A DNA stretch of 9,824 bases from an uncultured Clostridium sp. (GTDB lineage Bacteria; Bacillota_A; Clostridia; TANB77; CAG-508), in the NCBI GenBank assembly GCA_938045355.1, contig CALIMU010000016.1:1-9824 (forward strand), read 5' to 3'. The notes under the pieces are model-generated. The model had not been told where the DNA came from and did not search any database. It worked only from the letters and a program-made list of their open reading frames with translations. The position numbers were made by a program, and so were the translations under genes. Positions 1-6,157 of this stretch are shown here, piece by piece. Positions within the stretch are counted from its first letter, which is position 1. Each line of letters opens with the position of its first letter.

Positions 1-346
1 TATAATATATTATAAATCCATTAAATGTATGTTGCATCCAAAAACATAAATATGCTACAAGTAATGCAACTGGTATTACTAATACATATTGTATTATAAA
101 TGCTTTTAAAGGCTTATATCCTTTTTCCCAAACTTTTGCTGTTACTTCAAAATATATACCAAGAAGTCCTGATAATACAAATTGAAATATTGTTGCATTA
201 AATGAATTTCCTACCATTTTATTTAATCCTGCTGCTGTATGTAGATAATTCTCTGTAGTTCCATATATTATATTTATAGCAATACCTACTATATTTGTTA
301 TTAATATACCTATTGCAAAAGATATTATTATTCTATTTAATTTCAA
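1..346 (-). CDS. DUF3021-like small integral membrane protein (3' part outside window)
   Basis: An open frame begins at a TTG codon (346-344) and runs off the left edge after 115 codons without a stop. The start is chosen because an AAGGAG ribosome binding site (360-355) lies 8 bases upstream and no ATG occurs earlier in the frame. The product begins MKLNRIIISFAIG and shows three hydrophobic stretches: residues about 5-28, 50-65 (FQFVLSGLLGIYFEV) and 83-103 (AFIIQYVLVIPVALLVAYL). The order, a short N-terminal helix, a glycine-rich second helix ending in FE and a third helix after a Lys/Trp-rich loop, resembles DUF3021 membrane proteins, which are about 130-150 residues with four helices and unknown function. 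The family call rests on pattern only. It sits downstream of a strong terminator; I see no convincing promoter in the 40-base gap. Confidence 0.5.
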   Translation of the reverse strand, partial: MKLNRIIISFAIGILITNIVGIAINIIYGTTENYLHTAAGLNKMVGNSFNATIFQFVLSGLLGIYFEVTAKVWEKGYKPLKAFIIQYVLVIPVALLVAYLCFWMQHTFNGFIIYY

Positions 347-383
347 TTATTTTTCTCCTTTATATTCAATTATTTTTATCACA

Positions 384-423
384 AATAAAAAAAGGTTTAA
401 TAAACATCAATTTATAAAACCTT
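384..423 (-). terminator. Intrinsic terminator after the surface-protein gene
   Basis: On the minus strand AAGGTTT (423-417) pairs with AAACCTT (398-392). After one T-T mismatch ATAAA pairs with TTTAT around a TTGATG loop. A run of T follows (minus strand, about 391-386). It lies about 34 bases after the stop of the LPKAG protein gene, so that gene is probably the last in its transcript. Confidence 0.85.
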
Positions 424-456
424 CTCTTTATACTTTTTTCATACTTATTCTAGCTA

Positions 457-843
457 TTATTTAGTTATTTTTCTATATAACACTATTGCTACAACTGATA
501 ACACTGATACTCCATATAATACAACATTACTTGTTCCTGCTTTTGGTAAAGAAGTTTCTGGCTTCTTTGTAGATGCTGTATTACTTTCATTATTTGTATT
601 TCCTGTTGATGTTGTAGGAGTAGTTGAACTTGTTCCAGTACCTGTAGAAGTATTTGAACCATTTCCTGATGTTGGATTTGGTGTTATAGTTCCTGATGCT
701 GTTGGATTTGAAGTTGAACCTGTCCCTGTTCCAACACCTGATTGCCCATTATTTGGAGTTAATGGTAATCCTGTTGTTGCAAATACTTGCATACCTATTA
801 ACATTGCTAAAGCTATTGTAAGTGTTACTATTCTCTTTTTCAT
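457..843 (-). CDS. Short cell-wall-anchored surface protein with LPKAG sorting signal
   Basis: The 128-residue product starts at ATG 843 (MKKRIVTLTIA), preceded by AAGGAG at 858-853 with a 9-base spacer. A longer in-frame reading from 918 would place extra polar residues before the signal peptide and would overlap the promoter, so I reject it. Residues 1-22 form a signal peptide (KKR, hydrophobic core, cleavage near VFA-TT). Residues about 24-96 are low complexity, made of Ser, Thr, Gly, Asn and Pro, as in wall-spanning or glycosylated linkers. The C terminus is a sortase-type signal: LPKAG, a hydrophobic helix (VVLYGVSVLSVVAIVLY) and a basic tail (RKITK). LPxAG differs from the classical LPxTG but has the same architecture. 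No catalytic or adhesive domain is visible; it may be a spacer or display stalk. Own promoter upstream and own terminator downstream. Confidence 0.85.
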   Translation of the reverse strand: MKKRIVTLTIALAMLIGMQVFATTGLPLTPNNGQSGVGTGTGSTSNPTASGTITPNPTSGNGSNTSTGTGTSSTTPTTSTGNTNNESNTASTKKPETSLPKAGTSNVVLYGVSVLSVVAIVLYRKITK

Positions 844-889
844 CTTATGTTTCTCCTTTATATATTTAATTTCCTGATTCAATACATAA

Positions 890-918
890 ATATTAACACT
901 AGAAAAAACGTTTTTCAA
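890..918 (-). promoter_or_regulatory. Sigma-A-type promoter for the LPKAG surface protein
   Basis: On the minus strand TTGAAA (918-913) and TAATAT (895-890) are separated by exactly 17 bases. Transcription would start near 883, giving a leader of about 40 bases that contains the AAGGAG site. It lies between the proS stop and the surface-protein gene. Confidence 0.7.
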
Positions 919-970
919 CTTTTAGTATTTAATATTACATTTTTTTACTAAAATTTAATATTTGATTTTT

Positions 971-2681
971 TTATGCCAAATTTTCTATTATTTCATATAA
1001 TTTTGTATATAGATTTTCTATTAAAACTTCTTCTCTTTCACCTGTTTTTCTAACTTTTATTTCAACAATTCCTTCATCTGCTTTTCTTCCAACTATAATT
1101 TGAATAGGTAATCCTATTAAATCTGAATCATTAAATTTAACTCCAGGTCTTTCTATCCTATCATCATAAAGTACTTCTACTTTTTCTTCTAATAATTTAT
1201 TATATATTTCTTCTGCTGTCTCTTTTTGTACATCTTTTTTCATATCTAAACATACTAAATGTACTAAATATGGTGCTACTTCTTTTGGCCAAATAATACC
1301 ATTTTCATCATTGTTTTGTTCTATTATTGCAGCTATAAGTCTTGAAACTCCAATACCATAACATCCCATTATATATGGTTTTGCTTTACCATTTTCATCT
1401 AAATATATTCCATTCATTTTTTCAGAATATATTGTTCCAAGTTTAAATATTTGTCCTATTTCTATTCCTTTTGCAAATTTAACTTTTCCGTGAGCCATCT
1501 TCTGCAATTTCACCTTCTTGGATTTCTCTTAAATCATAATATCCTTCAACATTATAATCATTATTATTAGCATTTATATAATGATAGTTTTCCTTATTTG
1601 CTCCTACTACATAATTTTTCATATATTTTATAGCATTATCTGCATATATCTTAACTTTTTCTCCAAGTCCTATAGGTCCCATAAATCCATCAAAAGACAA
1701 ATAAATATCTTGTATTTCTTTTACATCTGTCATTTCATAATCAGATATTCCTAAATATTTCTTAACTTTAACTTCATTTAAAGTATGGTCACCTCTTAAT
1801 AAGATTAGGTAATATCCATTTTCATCTTTTATTGCTATTGCTTTTACTGTATCTTTTTCATCACAGTTTAAAAACTCTGCTAAGTCTCTTATAGTTTTTA
1901 CATTTGGTGTTTCTACTAATTCTTTTTCTTTTAAATTGTCATTATTCATTTGATAATTTTTTTCAGATACTCCAGCCATTTCAATATTTGCTGCATAATC
2001 ACTTTTATCAGTATATACTATAGTATCTTCTCCAATTTCTGCCAATGCTTGAAATTCATGTGTATTACTTCCACCAATATTTCCTGAATCTGCTTCTACT
2101 GCCCTATATTTTAATCCACATCTATCAAATATATTTGAATATATCATATACATATCATTATATGTCTTATCTAATGATTCTTGACTTGTATGAAATGAAT
2201 ATGCATCTTTCATTATAAATTCTTTACATCTTAAAAGCCCAAGTCTTGGTCTTATTTCATCTCTAAATTTAGTTTGTATTTGATAAAGATTTATTGGTAA
2301 ATTCTTATATGATGTTATCATATTTCTTACTGCTTGTACTATCATTTCTTCTGCTGTTGGGCTCATTGCATATTCTTGTTCTTTTCTATCTTTAACTCTT
2401 ATAAGTTCTGGCCCCATTTTTTTCCATCTACCAGATTCTTCCCAATATTCTTTTGATTGTAGTATTGGCATTAAAAGCTCTGTTGCCCCTATTTTTTCAT
2501 GTTCTTCTCTTATAATCCCTTTTATCTTTTCAAGTACCCTATTTGCTAAAGGTAAATATGTATATATTCCTGCTGATATTTGTTTTATCATCCCCGCTTT
2601 TATAAGATATTTATGACTAATTGCCTCTGCATATCCTGGCATTTCTCTTTCTGTTGGTATAAATGTATTTGTTTGTTTCAT
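971..2681 (-). CDS. proS: Prolyl-tRNA synthetase, read through a +1 shift at a CGG codon
   Basis: ProRS charges tRNA-Pro with proline in the cytoplasm. Start ATG 2681 has AAGGAG 6 bases upstream (2693-2688). Residues 1-397 carry class II motif 1 (about 61-81), motif 2 ([17 protein letters not shown], about 139-155) and the inserted editing domain (about 225-380). At codon 398 the frame reads CGG AAA AGT TAA and stops. Dropping the C of CGG gives GGA and continues as [19 protein letters not shown], then motif 3 ([14 protein letters not shown], about 439-452) and the anticodon-binding domain, ending at TAA 971. The joined length is 569 residues, as expected for editing-domain-containing bacterial ProRS. 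The zero-frame product alone lacks motif 3 and the tRNA-binding domain and could not work. No good ribosome binding site precedes the second part, so independent translation is unlikely. It lies 41 bases after the deoxyribosyltransferase gene, probably in one operon. A sequencing error or true pseudogene remains possible. Confidence 0.93.
1487..1490 (-). other. +1 frameshift / quadruplet site CGGA in proS
   Basis: Minus-strand context is GGC TCA CGG AAA AGT TAA. Reading TCA, skipping C, then GGA AAA GTT restores the ProRS frame as DGSGKVKF. The +1 frame is closed upstream by a TAA about 13 codons before, so the change must occur in a window of roughly 16 codons, and the only CGG in that window is here. 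Confidence 0.7.
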
Positions 2682-2722
2682 ATGCTTCTCCTTCTACTTA
2701 TAACAATAAGTTTAGCACAATA

Positions 2723-3397
2723 TTACATATCTTTCAATTTTTCTATTGCATCAGAACTATTCTTTTCTATTGATATATCAAAACTTTCGAGTCCTCCTAT
2801 AACATATTGATTATATCCATATGGTATATGTATATCACTATATTCTCCTGCTGTTGCAATTCTAATATCTGAATTATGTGCTACAATTTTTCTTTCTTTT
2901 ATTCCCATTTTAAAAATGTTTTTTAATACATTTTCTTTTACATTTCCAATTATTTCTCTTCTTTTTTTAATTTCTTCTTCTGTAAGATTCATTTTTATAT
3001 TATTACAATTACAGTTATTACATTTTTCTTTTTCTGAATGATTACAACTACAATGTTCTTCTAAAATCCCCATATTTTCAAGTTCTTGTTTTAATGCTTT
3101 TTCGATTATCTTTCTAGATATCTCAACACCTAATGCAATTCCAAGTTCCATTGAAACTCCTAGATCTTCCCTTGATAAATCTGCAAGTATATAATCTGAT
3201 TTTAATACATAATCTGTATCTAAAGAAAATATATCTTTTGCTGACGGAAGTTTAGATTTATCATTAACGGGGGCTTCTATTGGGTTATACCAATCTACTT
3301 CTGGCATTTTTTCTCTTAATGCTTTTCCTTCACTTATTCTTTGTGCTATTTCACCTTCATTAAAAAGTGCACCTGCTATATATCCATGTTTTTTCAT
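2723..3397 (-). CDS. Nucleoside 2-deoxyribosyltransferase-like protein with Cys/His-rich insert
   Basis: A 224-residue protein starting at ATG 3397, with AGGAGG (3409-3404) 6 bases upstream. The N-terminal YIAGALFNEGE (6-16), the segment DTDYVLKSDYILADL (60-74) and GVSMELGIALG (80-90) match the fold of nucleoside 2-deoxyribosyltransferases (PF05014). That family moves deoxyribose between bases or hydrolyses the N-glycosidic bond. Glu84 in SMELG corresponds to the family's nucleophile, and Asp73 lies where a base-contacting acid is usual. The protein is longer than typical members (about 150-170 residues). An insert at 115-131 (H115, C116, C118, H120, C126, C129, C131) looks metal-binding, and a C-terminal part with GYNQYVIGG (194-202) follows. 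Substrate cannot be told from sequence; nucleotide salvage or pool cleaning is the family role. It has its own promoter and likely leads a transcript with proS. Confidence 0.75.
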   Translation of the reverse strand: MKKHGYIAGALFNEGEIAQRISEGKALREKMPEVDWYNPIEAPVNDKSKLPSAKDIFSLDTDYVLKSDYILADLSREDLGVSMELGIALGVEISRKIIEKALKQELENMGILEEHCSCNHSEKEKCNNCNCNNIKMNLTEEEIKKRREIIGNVKENVLKNIFKMGIKERKIVAHNSDIRIATAGEYSDIHIPYGYNQYVIGGLESFDISIEKNSSDAIEKLKDM

Positions 3398-3435
3398 ATT
3401 TTTCCTCCTAAGATACTCCTTATTTTATTAATATA

Positions 3436-3464
3436 ATTATATATTTCTACACTTCTTCTTGCAA
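3436..3464 (-). promoter_or_regulatory. Sigma-A-type promoter for the deoxyribosyltransferase-proS unit
   Basis: On the minus strand TTGCAA (3464-3459) and a perfect TATAAT (3441-3436) are separated by 17 bases. Transcription would start near 3429, giving a leader of about 30 bases with AGGAGG just before the ATG at 3397. Confidence 0.75.
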
Positions 3465-3509
3465 TAATTTACCATCAATTTAATATATATAACATATAAT
3501 AAAAATATA

Positions 3510-3546
3510 TAAAAAAAGAATAGAAACTTAAATAGTCTCTATTCTA
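3510..3546 (-). terminator. Intrinsic terminator closing the exported-protein pair
   Basis: On the minus strand AGAATAGA (3545-3538) pairs with TCTATTCT (3524-3517), extended inward by a G-T and an A-T pair, with a loop CTATTTAAG. A run of T (3516-3511) follows. It begins 6 bases after the stop codon of the second exported protein. The other strand lacks a T run, so it acts in one direction only. Confidence 0.85.
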
Positions 3547-3551
3547 AAAAA

Positions 3552-3911
3552 TTATTCTATTTTTTCTAGCTCTATTTTTAATTTAGCATTTTTATTTGCT
3601 TTGTAGTCTTGCTTGAATCTCTCTTTCTCTCTTTTAGTGTCTATTTCATATACTAGCGCGTCTCCATCTATGGTTGGATTAAATTCTGCAGCTTCTCCTA
3701 CAATGTAGCTATCAATGTGGTCTCCATTGGGTGATATTCTTATTTTATATCTCCCCTTTTTTAATTGATATATAATTTTACCACTTTTATTTTTGTTTAA
3801 ACTTAATATTGTAGTTTTTTTTATTAAGTAATCTTTTTGGTTTATTAAATTTGGAATCCAGATAACACTAAACATCATCATCAATATTGGTATTCCTAGT
3901 CCTCGTTTCAT
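3552..3911 (-). CDS. Small exported or membrane-anchored protein, second of a paralogous pair
   Basis: I do not recognise a named family. The 119-residue product starts at ATG 3911 (MKRGLGIPILMMM), with AAGGG (3927-3923) 11 bases upstream. A GTG at 3920 is also in frame but would sit too close to that site. Residues about 5-23 are hydrophobic (signal peptide or anchor); the rest is a charged, beta-rich domain ending in a Lys/Glu-rich tail (KLKIELEKIE). It aligns with its upstream neighbour: KDYLIKKTTILSLNKNKSG against KDFTVNNSTKLEIPKSTSG, LKKGRYKIRI against LKGNYIIEI, and NAKLKIELEK against AANLKIKVRR. The gene begins 20 bases after that neighbour and shares its promoter and terminator. Residue 3 is encoded by CGA, an arginine codon I do not see in the flanking conserved genes, which hints at acquisition. 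Function unknown; an extracellular or envelope role is inferred from the N terminus. Confidence 0.75.
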   Translation of the reverse strand: MKRGLGIPILMMMFSVIWIPNLINQKDYLIKKTTILSLNKNKSGKIIYQLKKGRYKIRISPNGDHIDSYIVGEAAEFNPTIDGDALVYEIDTKREKERFKQDYKANKNAKLKIELEKIE

Positions 3912-3931
3912 AAGAATCACTTCCCTTCAAT

Positions 3932-4327
3932 CTATTTCATTCTTCTTACTTTTATCTTTAAATTTGCAGCCTGTGTAGTTGTTCTGTAGAATATTTTATA
4001 TATTCTATTTGTCATAAATTTAACTTTGAATTTGTAATAGTTTTCCGAAATATTTTTTGGTCCTATAAATGTTTCTTTTTTACCTCTAAATACGCTTATA
4101 GCGTCATTCATAGCAATATTACTTCCATCTCCTATTATTTCAATGATATAATTTCCTTTTAAATTAAACTTAATTTCACCTGAAGTACTTTTAGGTATTT
4201 CAAGTTTAGTACTGTTATTTACTGTAAAATCCTTCCGGTACTTAGATTCTTCTTCATCAGAAAATGAAACTGTAAATAACGCTAAAAATACTAATGATAC
4301 CAACAATAAACTAAAAATCTTTTTCAT
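3932..4327 (-). CDS. Small secreted protein, first of a paralogous pair
   Basis: No family recognised. The 131-residue product starts at ATG 4327 with AGAGGT 6 bases upstream (4339-4334). It opens with a clear signal peptide (KKIFSLLLVSLVFLALF, cleavage near VSFS-DEEES). The mature part of about 108 residues is beta-rich, with SGEIKFNLKGNYIIEIIGDG, and ends LKIKVRRMK before a TAG stop. A similar outline is seen in its downstream neighbour, so the two form a tandem duplication. Codon 31 is an in-frame CGG (4237-4235, in KYRKDF). Unlike the other in-frame CGG codons here, it must be read in the normal frame, because a +1 shift reaches a stop after five codons. In the paralogue the aligned residue is Gln. 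The pair may be horizontally acquired. Its promoter overlaps the uvrC end. Confidence 0.8.
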   Translation of the reverse strand: MKKIFSLLLVSLVFLALFTVSFSDEEESKYRKDFTVNNSTKLEIPKSTSGEIKFNLKGNYIIEIIGDGSNIAMNDAISVFRGKKETFIGPKNISENYYKFKVKFMTNRIYKIFYRTTTQAANLKIKVRRMK

Positions 4328-4343
4328 CTCTTTACCTCTTTCT

Positions 4344-4357
4344 GCAATAATTATTGC
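4344..4357 (-). repeat. Perfect 14-base palindrome in the leader of the exported-protein pair
   Basis: GCAATAATTATTGC is an exact inverted repeat located between the predicted transcription start (about 4378) and the AGAGGT ribosome binding site (4339-4334). Its place suits an operator or a small leader hairpin next to the ribosome binding site. No regulator is identified. Confidence 0.5.
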
Positions 4358-4384
4358 TTAAATTTTATTTTTTAACTATATATT

Positions 4385-4413
4385 AGTATAACACATTGTA
4401 TTAATTATGTAAA
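4385..4413 (-). promoter_or_regulatory. Sigma-A-type promoter for the exported-protein pair
   Basis: On the minus strand TTTACA (4413-4408) and TATACT (4390-4385) are separated by 17 bases, each one base from consensus. The -35 lies inside the last codons of uvrC. The start would be near 4378, giving a leader of about 50 bases that contains a 14-base palindrome. Confidence 0.8.
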
Positions 4414-6157
4414 GTATTTAATATTTCTTGTGCTATTCTCTCTGTAATACCTTTAACTTTACTTAGTTCTTCTATTGTAGCATTTGATATATTTTCAACT
4501 GTTTTAAATTCTCTTAATAGTTCTTTTTTCTTTTCTTCACCTATACCCTTAATACTATCAAGCTTTGATTTTGTTATATCTTTATCTCTTTTTTCTCTAT
4601 GATATCCTATTGCTAGATTATGAACTTCTTCTTGCATATTTGTAAGTACTTTTAATAGTTTAGGAGATGCTGAGATATTCTTTCCTTCTTTTGAAATTAT
4701 TTCTTTTGTTTTATGTTTATCATCTTTTACAAGACCAATTAATGCAATACTTTCTAGATTTAATTCTCTTAATGCTTCTTTTGCACTAGTAAGCTGACCT
4801 TTTCCACCATCTACTATTATCATATCCGGAATATTACCGAAGTCCTACTTTTCCATCTAATGTATGTTTCAATCTCCTTGTTATAATTTCTTTCATACTA
4901 GCAAAATCATTTTGTCCTATAGTTTCCTTTATATTAAACTTTCTAAAATCCTTTTTAGATATCTTTCCATTTTTTAATACTGCCATTCCTGCAACTGTAT
5001 AATCACCAGAAATATTTGATATATCATACATTTCTATTCTTCTTGGTATATCTTTTAAACTTAATATCTCCTTTAATTCATTTAATATTATCTCTTCATT
5101 TCTTGTTGCATTTTTTAAAGATATCTGTGAATTTTGTTCTGCAAGTTCTACAAATTTCAATTTTTCTCCCTTTTTAGGAACTATTATTTCAACTTTATGT
5201 CCAATCTTTTCTGATATTATTTTTTCCAAAATATCATGATGTGGAAGTATTTGTCTTAACATTATCTTTTCTGGTATATCTAATATATTATCACTTGCTC
5301 CATATGTTTGCATTATATAGTTTTCTATAATCTCTTCTTCTTCAATATCTTCTACATCTTTCAATATTATAGTTTTCTTATTATCTAAATTGCTACCTCT
5401 TACTTCAAATATCGTTAAATGTGTTTCTATATTATTTCTTGCTATTCCAATAATATCTATACTTTTATGTAAGAAATTAGAAACTTTTTGTTTTTTCCCT
5501 GCTCTTTCAAGATTTATTATCTTATCTCTTAATTCTATTGCCTTTTCAAATTCTTGATTATTACTTGCTAATTCCATTTTTTCTTTTAATCTCTTAATAT
5601 CTTTATCAATATTTCCGAGATAACACCCTTTTAATTTCTTTATATATTTTTTCTTTTTCTTCATTTTTTAAAGTTTCATCTAAAAAAGGCCTATTTAATA
5701 TACTCATATATATATCTTTTATATATTTAATCATTTCTTTTGCAGACCACACAGATGGATAAGGGCCATAATACTTACTACCATCTTTAACTAAATTCCT
5801 TGTTAACTGTATTATTGGTTTACCATTCTTTTCTCCCACTTTTATATATGGGTATGTTTTATCATCTTTTAATAATACATTAAACTTAGGCTTATATTTT
5901 TTTATAAGGTTACATTCTAAGATAAGTGCTTCATCTTCTGTATCTGTTATAATATATTCAAAATCATGTATGAGGCTCACCATTTTTTCAATTCTTGCAG
6001 TCTTTTCATTTTTTCTAAAATATTGTCTTACTCTATTTTTCAATATTACTGCTTTACCTACATATATAATTTTTCCATTACTATTTTTCATTAAATACAC
6101 TCCCGGATTTTCTGGAAGTGTACTTAATTTTTCTTCTATTTTATCATTATGCATCAT
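4401..6157 (-). CDS. uvrC: Excinuclease UvrC, read through two +1 shifts at CGG codons
   Basis: UvrC makes both incisions around bulky DNA lesions in the UvrABC pathway. With two +1 shifts the product is 584 residues. Parts visible: GIY-YIG nuclease (PGVYLMK at 18-24, YVGKA 32-36, Arg42, Glu81 in LILECNLIK); UvrB-binding UVR motif (about 186-217, KEKMELASNNQEFEKAIELRDK); RNase H-like nuclease (YDISN, then VDGGKGQ with Asp449, and KDDKHKT with His481); and tandem helix-hairpin-helix at the C terminus. Start ATG 6157 is chosen because MMHNDKIEEKLSTLPENPGVY is the usual UvrC opening; it overlaps the upstream stop by 11 bases and has only a weak ribosome binding site, so coupled translation is likely. 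The shifts are at codon 181 (CGGA) and codon 440 (CGGT). Without them the UVR motif and the second nuclease are lost. The usual four-cysteine motif after the GIY-YIG domain is missing, shortening that region by about 20 residues. Confidence 0.93.
4836..4839 (-). other. +1 frameshift / quadruplet site CGGT in uvrC (second)
   Basis: Minus-strand context is GTA GGA CTT CGG TAA T. The zero frame stops directly after CGG. Skipping C gives GGT AAT ATT CCG GAT, restoring GLGNIPDMIIVDGG ahead of catalytic Asp449. Removing the earlier C of CTT would also restore the frame (GFGNIPD), so this site alone does not fix the exact base. Confidence 0.65.
5614..5617 (-). other. +1 frameshift / quadruplet site CGGA in uvrC (first)
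   Basis: Minus-strand context is GTG TTA TCT CGG AAA TAT TGA. Reading TCT, skipping C, then GGA AAT ATT gives RVLSGNIDKDIKRL. This aligns without gaps to the family pattern FLSGK before the UVR motif, as in E. coli LFLSGKDDQVLTQL. Residues are right on both sides of the CGG, so the shift is pinned to this codon and the residue delivered is most simply glycine. Confidence 0.75.

Noticed and set aside
920..953. Inverted repeat TTTTAGTA...TACTAAAA downstream of proS as a terminator
   Set aside because: The stem is A/T only, the loop is 18 bases, and no T run follows on the minus strand. The -35 of the next promoter comes directly after, so read-through is more likely.
971..1513. Second half of proS as a separate gene with its own start (a split ProRS)
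   Set aside because: The apparent GTG at 1513 and ATG at 1498 lie inside conserved ProRS sequence, no proper ribosome binding site is present, and the part lacks motifs 1 and 2.
4401..6157. Plain sequencing or assembly indels as the cause of the uvrC, proS and giant-gene breaks
   Set aside because: Not excluded without reads, but unlikely. The candidate extra base is not in a homopolymer, is a C before GG each time, and the shift has the same sign in all four cases.
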